Part shown: piece by piece, positions 42,953 to 51,535 of the stretch
Layout: each line of letters starts with the position of its first letter
How positions within the stretch are numbered: the first letter of the stretch is position 1
DNA from: AP-15 sp050729795
GTDB lineage: Bacteria; Pseudomonadota; Alphaproteobacteria; ATCC43930; CGMCC-115725
Length of the DNA: 64,000 nucleotides
NCBI GenBank assembly: GCA_050729795.1
Contig: JBOHME010000003.1
Span: 1 to 64,000, forward strand
Reading direction: 5' to 3'
Program-made: the position numbers and the translations under genes
Notes under the pieces: generated by a model
Databases searched by the model: none
The model's input: the letters and a program-made list of their open reading frames with translations, nothing else
What the model was told of the DNA's origin: nothing

Positions 42953-44917
42953 TTGCTCTGGCTGAGCCGCCTGGTGCTGGCGCTGGTCATGGTCGGTTTG
43001 GCGACCGGCCGGGCGCGTGCCCAAGGACTTGTGGGTTCGGGGCCGGCCGACCCCGGTCTCGCGGCGGCGCGTGCCGTGTTCGCCGCAGCGCGGGCTGGCG
43101 ATTGGAGCCGGGCCTATGCGGGGGTGGCGGCGATCAAGGATCCGCTGCTGCTGAAGATGCTGCACTGGGAGGATTACGCCAGCCCCGGCGCCCCCGGCAG
43201 CTTTGCCGAGATCGCGGACTTCATCACAAAGAACCCGGACTGGCCGCATCAGGCGGCGTTGCGCAAGCACGCCGAAGAAGCACTGGCTGGCGAGAGCGAT
43301 GCCGTCGCCGCCGCGTGGCTCGAGCGCTATCCGCCGCTCAGCGCCGCCGGGCTGGTCCGCGCCGCCGAGATAAAGCTCGACGCGGGTAATGTCGCCACCG
43401 GCACCGCGGCACTGCGCGCGGCGTGGATTGGATGCGATTTCAACGCGCTCGACGAGAAGGCTTTTCTCGCCAAGCACGGCGACATGATCCGCCCGGCGGA
43501 TGACGAAGCCAGGCTCGATCGTCTCCTGTGGGTGGGCAGGGTCGAGGAGGCACGGCGGATGCTCGCCCGGGTTCCGCCCGACCGGCGTGAGCTGGCCGAG
43601 GCGCGCTTGGCGCTGGCGGTAGAGGCCCCGGCAGCGCCGCTGCTGGTCGCCGAGGTTCCAGTCGCGCTGCGCACCAATCCCGGCTTACGCTACGAAGAGC
43701 TGCGTTGGCAGCGTGAAAAGGGCACGACCGACGCTGCGGTCGCGATCCTCGAAGCCGATCCCGGCGACCCGGCGCACCCCGCCGCATGGTGGCACGAGCG
43801 CCAGATCATCGCGCGCCGGCTGCTCGCCGCCGGCCATCCCGACCGCGCCTATCGCATTGCCGAGCATCATGGCGTGCTCGCTGGCGACGACGGCTCGAGC
43901 GCCGATTTTCTGCTCGGCTACATCGCGCTCCGCTATATGAAAAATCCGGCGCTGGCGTTTGATTACTTCTCCCAAATCCTCGCCCGTGCCGACACGCCCT
44001 ATGCAAAGGCGCGCGCCGGCTATTGGGGCGGACGGGCGGCAGAAGCCGAGGCGAAATCGGCGCTCGCGAAAAAATGGTATGCCGCCGGGGCCGCGCATAT
44101 GGCGACCTTCTACGGTCAGCTCGCGGCGCATGAGCTCGGCAACGACGCGCCGCCCCACCCGGTCGCCGAACCGGTTCCCACCGCGGCCGAGCGCACCGCG
44201 TTCGACGCTGAGGAGCTGGTGCGCGCCGCCCGGATGTTCTTTGCCCTCGGCGATCGCCGCGACGGCAAGGTGCTCCTGCTGCACCTCGCCGATCACGCGC
44301 ATACGCCGACCGAGTTCGCGATGCTCGCGGCACTTGCCGAAGAAAACAGGCGCATCGACCTGTCGATCGCTGTCGCCAAGCGGGCGATCGTCGCCGGAAC
44401 GCCGCTGATGATCCACGGCTACCCGGTGGTTGCGCTGCCGAGCGGCGGCGATGTCGAGCCCGCGCTGATTTTTGCGATCGTGCGTCAGGAGAGCGCCTTC
44501 GACACTGCGGCGGTCAGCCCGGCGGGGGCGCTCGGACTGATGCAGCTGATGCCGGCGACCGCGATCTCTATGGCCGACAAGCTGTCACTGCCCTTCTCGA
44601 TCCCGCGATTGACGCTGGACGCGATGTACAACCTGAGCTTGGGGCGCGGCTATCTGGAGCATCTGATCGACGATTTCGGCGGCTCCTATGCGCTGGCGAT
44701 CGCCGCCTACAACGCCGGACCGAGCCGGGTGCGGCAGTGGCTCACCGAATATGGCGACCCGCGCGGCGGCGATGTCGATATGGTCGATTGGATCGAGACC
44801 ATCCCGATCGACGAAACCCGGCGCTATGTCCAGCGAGTGCTCGAAAATCTGCAGGTCTATCGGGGCCAGGAGAGCCGCAACTCGGCCTTCTCGCTGGTCA
44901 GCGATCTCGCCCGCTGA
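42953..44917 (+). CDS. Soluble lytic murein transglycosylase
   Basis: This 654-residue periplasmic enzyme has a signal peptide (LSRLVLALVMVGLATGRARAQG). A long alpha-solenoid region with repeated helices covers most of the protein, as in Slt70, and the C-terminal SLT domain shows the catalytic Glu in FAIVRQESAFDTAAVSPAGALGLMQLMPATA, then YNLSLGRGYLEHLI and AIAAYNAGPSRVRQWL. It cleaves peptidoglycan to 1,6-anhydromuropeptides. The start is a TTG at 42953 with aaggaagggggg upstream; an internal start would lose the signal peptide. Confidence 0.92.
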   Translation: MLWLSRLVLALVMVGLATGRARAQGLVGSGPADPGLAAARAVFAAARAGDWSRAYAGVAAIKDPLLLKMLHWEDYASPGAPGSFAEIADFITKNPDWPHQAALRKHAEEALAGESDAVAAAWLERYPPLSAAGLVRAAEIKLDAGNVATGTAALRAAWIGCDFNALDEKAFLAKHGDMIRPADDEARLDRLLWVGRVEEARRMLARVPPDRRELAEARLALAVEAPAAPLLVAEVPVALRTNPGLRYEELRWQREKGTTDAAVAILEADPGDPAHPAAWWHERQIIARRLLAAGHPDRAYRIAEHHGVLAGDDGSSADFLLGYIALRYMKNPALAFDYFSQILARADTPYAKARAGYWGGRAAEAEAKSALAKKWYAAGAAHMATFYGQLAAHELGNDAPPHPVAEPVPTAAERTAFDAEELVRAARMFFALGDRRDGKVLLLHLADHAHTPTEFAMLAALAEENRRIDLSIAVAKRAIVAGTPLMIHGYPVVALPSGGDVEPALIFAIVRQESAFDTAAVSPAGALGLMQLMPATAISMADKLSLPFSIPRLTLDAMYNLSLGRGYLEHLIDDFGGSYALAIAAYNAGPSRVRQWLTEYGDPRGGDVDMVDWIETIPIDETRRYVQRVLENLQVYRGQESRNSAFSLVSDLAR

Positions 44918-44944
44918 CCTCCCGGTGCAGCGCCGGCCGGATGT

Positions 44945-45012
44945 GGGTCTCAGGCCGATGCGGGCCTCAGGCCGATGCGGGCCTCAGGCCGATGCGGGCC
45001 TCAGGCCGATGC
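44945..45012. repeat. 17-bp tandem repeat, four copies plus a partial
   Basis: The unit gggcctcaggccgatgc begins at 44945 (one mismatch), 44962, 44979 and 44996, with a degenerate fifth copy after 45013. It lies 27 bases after the lytic transglycosylase stop. Confidence 0.92.
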
Positions 45013-45125
45013 GGGCCTCAGGGTTGAGCAGTCCGCATCGGAGACCTGCGCAGAACGGCTTAGGCGGGGTCTTGAACCGCGCCTAGAGTTTCCTCGCAGA
45101 ACCCAACTGACCGGAGGTGTGCGCC

Positions 45126-46274
45126 ATGCAGTACCGGCGAATCTCGGCCGATTGTCATCTCGACATGCTCTGGCTGCCGCCTGAGCTGTTCACCGCGAAC
45201 GCGTCGAGCAAAATGAAGGACCTGATGCCGTATGTCGCCGAGAATTCGGACGGCGTAAAGCGCTGGACCGACAATAACGGCGCCGAGTACGGCCTTTGCG
45301 GCGGCGTCGGCGCCACGGGCTCGCCGTGGGTCAAGGGCAAGCAGCTGCGGGCCGACAAGATGGCCGAGGCGGGCCTCTATGACGACTACTTTAAGAAAGG
45401 GTTGCGCCGGCCCGGCGACCCGCATCTCCGCGTCAAGGATATGGACCGCGACGGCGTCGACGCCGAGGTCATCTATGGCATTCTCGCCGCCTGCTCGAAG
45501 ATGAAGGACCCCGAAGCAGCCGACGAGATGCTGCGCATTTATAACGACTTCATGCACGCCTTTTCCGGCACCTATCCCGACCGCATGATCGGGCTGGCCT
45601 GCCTGCCATACAGCAATATTGAAGGCGCCGCGAGGGAAGTCCGCCGGGTCGCCAAGATGGGCATGAAGGGTGTCGAGCTTTCGTGCTCTTGGCATATGAC
45701 GCCGATGTGGCACCCGACCTGGGACCCACTGTGGGAAGCGGTCAACGAGACGCAACTACCGCTGCACTTCCATACCTTCCCGGCGACCGACCCCGAGCTG
45801 CGCAAATCGCTCGAGCCAACGATCGCGCGGCGCATGAGCTATAGCGGGCTGTGCCGGTTCCAGATGACGCTCGCGACGATCTTGACCGACCTGATGGGTG
45901 CCGCGGTGTTCGAGCGCTTTCCGAACATCCGCATGGTGTTGGGCGAAAGCGGCATCGGCTGGATTCCCTATGTGCTCGACCGCATGGATTTCGAGTTCAA
46001 GGACCAGTACCAGGACCTCAAGCTCAAAAAGCTGCCGAGCGAATATTGGCGCAACCAATGCCGGGCGACGTTCCAATACGACCGCGTCGGCACCAAGCTG
46101 ATCGAGGAGATGGGCGTCGAGACGCTGATGTGGGGCTCAGACTTCCCGCATCCGGATGGGGTGTGGCCCGAATCGAAAAAATACATCGAGGACCAGTTCA
46201 GCCATCTGCCGGGCGAGATCACCTTCAAGATGACCTGCGAGAACGCCGGCAAGTTCTACGGGCTGATCAACTGA
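45126..46274 (+). CDS. Amidohydrolase family 2 protein
   Basis: This 382-residue TIM-barrel metal-dependent hydrolase or decarboxylase has the N-terminal metal motif SADCHLDML, a central VELSCSWHMTPMWHPTWDPLWE, LPLHFHTFP with its metal His and the C-terminal METLMWGSDFPHPDGVWP-type motif (TLMWGSDFPHPDG). It resembles the ACMSD-like group that acts on aromatic or cyclic carboxylates. The ATG at 45126 follows ggaggtg. An intrinsic terminator lies about 70 bases after the stop, so it is transcribed alone or as a last gene. Confidence 0.9.
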   Translation: MQYRRISADCHLDMLWLPPELFTANASSKMKDLMPYVAENSDGVKRWTDNNGAEYGLCGGVGATGSPWVKGKQLRADKMAEAGLYDDYFKKGLRRPGDPHLRVKDMDRDGVDAEVIYGILAACSKMKDPEAADEMLRIYNDFMHAFSGTYPDRMIGLACLPYSNIEGAAREVRRVAKMGMKGVELSCSWHMTPMWHPTWDPLWEAVNETQLPLHFHTFPATDPELRKSLEPTIARRMSYSGLCRFQMTLATILTDLMGAAVFERFPNIRMVLGESGIGWIPYVLDRMDFEFKDQYQDLKLKKLPSEYWRNQCRATFQYDRVGTKLIEEMGVETLMWGSDFPHPDGVWPESKKYIEDQFSHLPGEITFKMTCENAGKFYGLIN

Positions 46275-46342
46275 CCAACAACAAAGCTCTCCCGGCCGAT
46301 CGGTCGCCGGGCGGAGCATAAGAGACCGAAACGAACCTCGCG

Positions 46343-46369
46343 AAGGGCGGCTGCGGCCGCCCTTTTTTT
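46343..46369 (+). terminator. Rho-independent terminator after the amidohydrolase gene
   Basis: aagggcggc-tgcg-gccgccctt is a perfect 9-bp stem with a 4-base loop, followed by a run of T. It is on the coding strand of the amidohydrolase gene and is the clearest plus-strand terminator in the window. Confidence 0.95.
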
Positions 46370-46593
46370 CTGCGGCGGACGCGGCCACGATGCCTCTGCA
46401 TGGAGCAGGAGTTGCCCGCCGCATTGGCCACCCGAGGAGCCCTACCCTTTTCTCTCCCGAGGGGGTGAGAGGGCGCTCGGTCATTTTTCACTTTTTTGCC
46501 CTCGCGTGCTTTCGGATGGTCGCTGATGATCCCCGCGCGACGGCGACGATGATCCGCGACGCGCCGGAACCATTTTTGGGTGACACAGCGGCG

Positions 46594-47226
46594 ATGAGCA
46601 GCGACAACGAAGAGCCGGGCTTATGGTTGTGGCATGGCGCGGAGCCATCAAAGAGCGAGGAGCCGGCGCAGGGTGCGGCGCCAGCCAAACGCGAGGCGCC
46701 ATCCGAAATGACACCCGGTGCGTCCCCATCGCGTGTCGAACGGATCGCGGATCGCCTCCGCTCCGCCATGGGGCGTGCCGGGTGGATCGCACCGCCAGGC
46801 GCGATGGCGCTCCTTGCGCTTGCTGCGCTGGCGGCGGCTCAGCTGCTGCCAAACGGTGGGCCTCGATCACCGAATACCGCAACCGTTCAATCTCAACGAC
46901 CCCGATCGACGAGCGTTGGGCGCCGTTCCACTCCCATGCCGCCCATTGCGAAACTGGAACAAGTAGCGATACCGCTGCCCGCATTGCCGGTATTGCCCGC
47001 GCCGCACCTCGAACCGGTTCCGCTGGAGCCGCTATCGGCGACCCAGCCGGCCGCCGGCCGCGCCGTGCACAAAACGCTCGAAAGGCGGGTGGCGCACCGC
47101 TCGCGGCGTGCCGCGCGAAGAGTGCACGCGTCGCTTGCTCACCGGCCGAAACCCATGCTTTGGGCCGATTGCCGCTATCGGTGCGGCTGGATGGAGCCGA
47201 TGACATGGCACGGCGGGGGCTACTAG
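46594..47226 (+). CDS. Hypothetical membrane-anchored protein
   Basis: This protein of about 210 residues starts MSSDNEEPGLWLWHG; the frame is open from 46390. One hydrophobic segment (GAMALLALAALAAAQLLP) follows a low-complexity Glu/Ala/Pro region, and the rest is rich in Pro and Arg with a cysteine pair (ADCRYRCGWM) near the end. No family is recognised. Single-pass membrane topology is inferred. The ribosome binding site is weak and the composition ambiguous, so the call is tentative. The 220 bases upstream contain a repeat-like ctctcccgagggggtgagag near 46452. Confidence 0.4.
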   Translation: MSSDNEEPGLWLWHGAEPSKSEEPAQGAAPAKREAPSEMTPGASPSRVERIADRLRSAMGRAGWIAPPGAMALLALAALAAAQLLPNGGPRSPNTATVQSQRPRSTSVGRRSTPMPPIAKLEQVAIPLPALPVLPAPHLEPVPLEPLSATQPAAGRAVHKTLERRVAHRSRRAARRVHASLAHRPKPMLWADCRYRCGWMEPMTWHGGGY

Positions 47227-47297
47227 CCTGACCGCGGCTTCCCGACGGCGGCCCCGGCAGACGATGGGGGCAGGCGATGGGGGCGGGAGGCGTTGAC

Positions 47298-47583
47298 TGG
47301 CGCGGACTTCCGTCCAAATGCACGGTTCCTGCGCCAAAGAAAAATGGCCCCGGGAAAACCCGAGGCCAAGTTTGAACAGGGAGGCTTCACGTCTGGGAGA
47401 CGTAAGGGTCCTAAGACCCTCTTCCCGGGAGCAAGTCCCGGGAACCCGTATTGGCGAAACACTCGCCAAAAGCTCGTTGCGATGTGGCATCGCGTGGTTG
47501 GAAAATGGTCGCTTCGATGCCGCGTTACCAACAGGAATTGGTTCTGGCTCGTCTGCAAAAACCGCAATCCTCTGCGGTCCGAG
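47298..47583 (-). ncRNA. Candidate structured RNA: run of consecutive perfect stem-loops
   Basis: At least eight perfect or near-perfect hairpins follow one another with little spacing. They are tggcc-c-cggg/aaaa/cccg-a-ggcca (47345-47368), acgtct/ggg/agacgt (47389-47403), agggtc/ctaa/gaccct (47405-47420), ttcccggga/gcaag/tcccgggaa (47422-47444), ttggcga/aacac/tcgccaa (47451-47469), gcgatg/tgg/catcgc (47479-47493), accaa/caggaa/ttggt (47527-47542) and accgca/atcctc/tgcggt (47561-47578). A tggcgc/gcgcca pair (47298-47303, 47331-47336) encloses a further small hairpin. The left-most full hairpin is followed on the minus strand by a T-run, so a minus-strand transcript is favoured. Family not recognised. 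Confidence 0.55.
47336..47368 (-). terminator. Intrinsic terminator on the minus strand ending the stem-loop run
   Basis: On the minus strand tggcctcggg-tttt-cccggggcca is followed by tttttcttt. The stem has ten positions with one mismatch. It would end transcripts coming from the structured region or from the LysR-type gene, whose stop is about 250 bases upstream. Confidence 0.8.
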
Positions 47584-47619
47584 AAAGTTCGATTTGCCCG
47601 TCGGTCGATTCCATCCGGC

Positions 47620-48513
47620 TTATCCGAGTCGGGTTTCGGCGACCTTGCGCAGCAAAAAGTCGCGGAACACGCTGATCCGCTTCGACGCCCGCAATTCTTC
47701 CGGGTAGACGAAATAAGCCTCGACCGGCGGCCCGGCCAGCTCGGGCAGAACCCGCACCAGCTCCGCTTGCTCGCCCGCGATAAAGTCGGACATCGCGGCG
47801 ATCCCGAGCCCGCTGATCACCGCGCGCAGCATCGCATAGAAATTGTTGACCGCGAGGATCGGCTGGCGCTCCTGCCCCGGCTTGGCGCCGGCGTCGAGCA
47901 GCCAGTTGACATTGGTCACCGGCGGGCGCGCATCCTCGCCGTAGATGATCAGCCGGTGCTTGTCGAGATCCTCGGCGCGCTGCGGCATGCCGTGCTTTTT
48001 GATATAGTCGGGTGCGGCATAGACATGGCTCGGCACGCTGAGCAGGTGACGCTGGATCAGATCCGGCTGGCGCGGCGGCGACATGCGAATCGCCACATCG
48101 GCCTCGCGCATCGACAGGTCGAGCTCGGTATCGTCGATCACCAGCGCCACCTGAATTTCCGGGTAGAGATCGAGAAACTCGCGGATCCGCGGGGTCAGCC
48201 AGGTCGAGCCGAACGCCACCGTCGTCGTGATCTTGAGCGGGCCCTTGGGCCGGTCCTTCGATTCGGAAATCAACCCCTCGGCCATGGACAATTTGGCAAA
48301 GACTTCGCGCGCGGTGCGAAACAGCAGCTCGCCCTGCTCGGTCAGGATCAGGCCACGGGCATGGCGATGAAACAGCGGCACGCTCAAGCTCTCCTCGAGC
48401 GCGCTGATCTGCCGGCTGACCGCCGACTGGCTCAGGTTCAGCGATTCGCCGGCATGGGTGAAGCTGCCGGCCTCGGCAACCGCATGGAACACCCGCAACT
48501 TGTCCCAATCCAT
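47620..48513 (-). CDS. LysR family transcriptional regulator
   Basis: This 297-residue protein has the N-terminal winged helix-turn-helix MDWDKLRVFHAVAEAGSFTHAGESLNLSQSAVSRQISALEE and the two-lobed substrate-binding effector domain (GPLKITTTVAFGSTWLTPRI onward). The length is typical. The start at 48513 lies 46 bases after the trxB stop on the same strand, so it may be co-transcribed with trxB. The ligand and targets are unknown. Confidence 0.94.
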   Translation of the reverse strand: MDWDKLRVFHAVAEAGSFTHAGESLNLSQSAVSRQISALEESLSVPLFHRHARGLILTEQGELLFRTAREVFAKLSMAEGLISESKDRPKGPLKITTTVAFGSTWLTPRIREFLDLYPEIQVALVIDDTELDLSMREADVAIRMSPPRQPDLIQRHLLSVPSHVYAAPDYIKKHGMPQRAEDLDKHRLIIYGEDARPPVTNVNWLLDAGAKPGQERQPILAVNNFYAMLRAVISGLGIAAMSDFIAGEQAELVRVLPELAGPPVEAYFVYPEELRASKRISVFRDFLLRKVAETRLG

Positions 48514-48559
48514 CCCGCTTCCCCCGACATCGCCGGCCGCACAGTGGGCGCCGGCCCCG

Positions 48560-49531
48560 TCACTCGGCCGCGCGCATCGTCGCGGCTTCCTCCTGCGCCG
48601 CGAGAAACTTCTCCGCCTCGAGCGCGGCCATGCAACCCAGCCCAGCCGCGGTTACGGCTTGGCGAAAGACCTTATCCTTGACATCGCCCGCTGCAAACAC
48701 CCCGGCAATGCCGGTCTCGGCCGAGTCGGGCCGGGTAACCACGTACCCGTCGCGATCGAGTGGGAGCTGACCGGCAACGAGCCCGGTAACCGGGGTATGG
48801 CCGATCGCGATAAACACACCGTCGCAGGGGTGATCGGACAAGAGGCCCGTGCGCAGGTTGCGCAAACGCACGCCGCTGACCTGCGGCGGCTCCGGCTGGC
48901 CGAGGATCTCCTCGACGACGCTATCCCAGACGATGTCGATCTTTGGGCTGCGGAACAGCCGCTGCTGCAGGATCTTTTCGGCGCGCAGCGCGTCACGGCG
49001 GTGGATCAGGGTCACCCGTCGCGCATGATTGGTCAGATAGAGCGCCTCCTCGACCGCTGTGTTGCCGCCGCCGACAACGACGACCTCCTTGCCGCGGAAG
49101 AAGAACCCGTCGCAGGTGGCGCAGGCCGAGACCCCGAAGCCGCGAAAGGTGTCCTCGCTCGGCAGCCCCAGCCAGCGCGCCTGTGCGCCGGTCGCCAGGA
49201 TCACCGTGTCACCGAGATAGACATCCCCCGAATCGCCGGTCGCGACAAAGGGGCGCTGGCCCAGATCGAGCGATTCAATGAGATCGACAATGATCCGGGT
49301 GCCGACATGCCGGGCCTGCTGCTGCATCTGCTCCATCAGCCACGGACCCTGAACGATATCGGCAAACCCAGGGTAATTCTCGACATCGGTCGTAATCATC
49401 AGCTGGCCGCCCGGCTGCAACCCGGTCACCATGAGCGGATCGAGATTGGCGCGCGCGGCATAGATCGCCGCGGTATAGCCAGCCGGACCGGCCCCGATGA
49501 TCAGAACTTTGCCGTGGTGGCGTTCGGACAT
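48560..49531 (-). CDS. trxB: Thioredoxin reductase
   Basis: This 323-residue flavoenzyme transfers electrons from NADPH to thioredoxin. It has an N-terminal FAD motif VLIIGAGPAGYTAAIYAARA, the redox-active CATC in SACATCDGFFF, an NADPH motif VVVVGGGNTAVEEALYL and the C-terminal FAD site GVFAAGDVKDKVFRQAVTAAGLGC. Length and start are canonical. Confidence 0.96.
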   Translation of the reverse strand: MSERHHGKVLIIGAGPAGYTAAIYAARANLDPLMVTGLQPGGQLMITTDVENYPGFADIVQGPWLMEQMQQQARHVGTRIIVDLIESLDLGQRPFVATGDSGDVYLGDTVILATGAQARWLGLPSEDTFRGFGVSACATCDGFFFRGKEVVVVGGGNTAVEEALYLTNHARRVTLIHRRDALRAEKILQQRLFRSPKIDIVWDSVVEEILGQPEPPQVSGVRLRNLRTGLLSDHPCDGVFIAIGHTPVTGLVAGQLPLDRDGYVVTRPDSAETGIAGVFAAGDVKDKVFRQAVTAAGLGCMAALEAEKFLAAQEEAATMRAAE

Positions 49532-49606
49532 GTTGCAAAATTCCAGTCGCTGCGGACGCTTACTATATTATTCGCCCGGTCCGCAACTTTAAGCTGGCGC
49601 GGCCCG

Positions 49607-51535
49607 CTAAAACCCGAACATGTGGTCGAGGCTGAACGCGCCATCGGCACCGACAAGGCCGTGATAGCCAAACAGCCGGCAGGTACGATCGCGGATGATC
49701 GCGTAGGCGCCGCCACCGGCGCGGGCGCGCGTCGCCGCGTCGAACAATTGATGGTAGCACCAGAGCCGCGATCCCGAGCACGCGATCGCCATGCGGGTGC
49801 GGGCGATCTCGCGACCGCCGCCATCGCACAAGATGATCTCGGTCGCGCTCTTCGGGCGCCAAGGCTGCGAGGCCGGGTAGATCAGGTGGCATAGCGTGTC
49901 GTAGCCGCCCGCGCCGAGCCGCAGAAAGAGCCGGGTCGTCAGCCCCGGCGGGCGGCCCTGATAGGATTGCGGCTCGCCGCGATAAGTCAGCATGGTGTTG
50001 AAGACATGCGCGCCAAAACTGGTTTCGGCGGCATGCCCGCTCGCCCGATGGTGGTAGCGAAAGATCGCGTGCAGCCAGCCATCGGCCGCACCACCGGCCG
50101 ACAGGTCGTAGGCGAGCTCGACATGACCATAGCCATCGCCCAACGCCGCCAGCTCCGCCACCTCGTCGAGATCAAGCGCGCATCGATGCCCGCGCGGCAG
50201 GCGCCCGAGCGAGCGGCGCCAGACCTCGTTCCCCGCCGAATCGTAAACGAGGGCCATGATCGGCAGCTCCGCCTGGCAAATCGCCATCGGTGTCGGCAGC
50301 ACGCTGGTGCGCCAAACGGCATAGGGCAGCACCGGCGCCGGCAGCAGATAGCCCTTGCCGAGCGTGCCGCCGAACCCGGGCAGGCCGGGGTCGGGTAAGA
50401 GGTCGGCCCGTTCGACATTGACATGAGCGATCCGGCGGCGGCGCTGCGCGATCACCTCGTAGCGCGGGCGCACCATGTGCTTGCCGGCCCTGAGCTCGAT
50501 CTGCGCCGGCCAGGCGAGACCCGGCAGCACCGCCGCGACATCGATGGCGCGGCTGGCAAACGGGGCGATCGGCTCGAGGATCGGGGCCACCCGGTCGTCG
50601 CCCATCGGGTTGAGGCCGATGCCGCCCGCGGGGATCGCGATCGGATGGCTGTTTTGCACCCACAGCACGACCTGCTCGCCAGCGGCGGGTGCCGGCAGCC
50701 CGGCATAGCGGTCGGCCGGCCAGGCATTGGCGTCATGGGTTGCCGACAGCGAGCGTTCGCCCTCGCCTCTCGGATCGATGCCGCCGTCGCCGATGATGTC
50801 GAGCGCGTATTTGACGATGTCGTGCCCGGCCGCACCGACCACGTGGAGAAACAGCTGGCCGCAGAATTCGGGGAGGCCAAAGCGGGCACGCAGCTTGCGG
50901 CTATCGAGGATGATGCTGCCCGCCGCCGGGCCGCAGCTTTCGCACCACTCGGCCAGCACCGCGCCATCGCCGTCGAACAGCGTCAGCCAGCAAGTGACCG
51001 GGCCGCCGCCATAGCTCGACCAATAGTTAGCGGTGGCGATTCGCGTGTGCAGCTGATCCGTGTCGCGAAAAAAGGCGAAGTTGGTCGCGAAATTGAGCGG
51101 ATCGAGATAATGCCGGCGATTGGTCAGGCGCTCGGACGGGATCCGCATTGCGTCGAGGCTGAACCGGCGTGCATCGGGCGGCAGCGCAGCTTCGAGCTGG
51201 GCGAACAGGCGTTCGCTGTCAAAGGCGGCGACAAACACGGCGCGCGCCGGCGACCGGCCGAGCGCGGTCACCGGCTCCGCCCGACGGCCCAGAACCTCGC
51301 TGCCCAGACGCTCGACCTCTTGCACATAGACCCCGGCGATCTCGATCCCGGCAAGGCCGAACAGCTCGGCGAACGGGGCGGCGGCACCCTCGGGATCGAC
51401 GATCGCGAGAGGGCCATTTGCCGCGAGATCGGCCAGCAGGGCGCCAGCGGGCCGCGCCGCGCTTGGATGGGTTAACGCCTTGTAGAGGGTGTTGCCCCCG
51501 GTAACGTTGTCAAACGTCTCGATCCGCAGCGCCAT
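49607..51535 (-). CDS. Large hypothetical protein, last gene of the ELM1-PAP2 operon
   Basis: This 642-residue protein is without a recognised domain. It starts MALRIETFDNVTGGNTLYKALTHP and has no signal peptide or membrane helix. The middle is rich in beta-type segments (AIDVAAVLPGLAWPAQIELRAG, GEQVVLWVQNSHPIAIPAGGIGL) and the C-terminus ends FSLDHMFGF. Cys-containing stretches (AEWCESCGPAAG) could bind a metal. The start overlaps the 3' end of the double PAP2 gene by 26 bases, so it is in an operon with the phosphatase and the ELM1-family gene. Function is unknown; a cell-envelope or lipid role is an inference from context only. Confidence 0.75.
   Translation of the reverse strand: MALRIETFDNVTGGNTLYKALTHPSAARPAGALLADLAANGPLAIVDPEGAAAPFAELFGLAGIEIAGVYVQEVERLGSEVLGRRAEPVTALGRSPARAVFVAAFDSERLFAQLEAALPPDARRFSLDAMRIPSERLTNRRHYLDPLNFATNFAFFRDTDQLHTRIATANYWSSYGGGPVTCWLTLFDGDGAVLAEWCESCGPAAGSIILDSRKLRARFGLPEFCGQLFLHVVGAAGHDIVKYALDIIGDGGIDPRGEGERSLSATHDANAWPADRYAGLPAPAAGEQVVLWVQNSHPIAIPAGGIGLNPMGDDRVAPILEPIAPFASRAIDVAAVLPGLAWPAQIELRAGKHMVRPRYEVIAQRRRRIAHVNVERADLLPDPGLPGFGGTLGKGYLLPAPVLPYAVWRTSVLPTPMAICQAELPIMALVYDSAGNEVWRRSLGRLPRGHRCALDLDEVAELAALGDGYGHVELAYDLSAGGAADGWLHAIFRYHHRASGHAAETSFGAHVFNTMLTYRGEPQSYQGRPPGLTTRLFLRLGAGGYDTLCHLIYPASQPWRPKSATEIILCDGGGREIARTRMAIACSGSRLWCYHQLFDAATRARAGGGAYAIIRDRTCRLFGYHGLVGADGAFSLDHMFGF

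Noticed and set aside
44945..45012. Possible CRISPR-like array
   Set aside because: The 17-bp units are directly adjacent with no spacers, so this is a simple tandem repeat.
47293..48681. Plus-strand frame of 462 codons through the stem-loop region and opposite the LysR gene
   Set aside because: Most of it is antisense to the clear LysR gene, and the first part consists of the hairpin series; there is no protein family resemblance.
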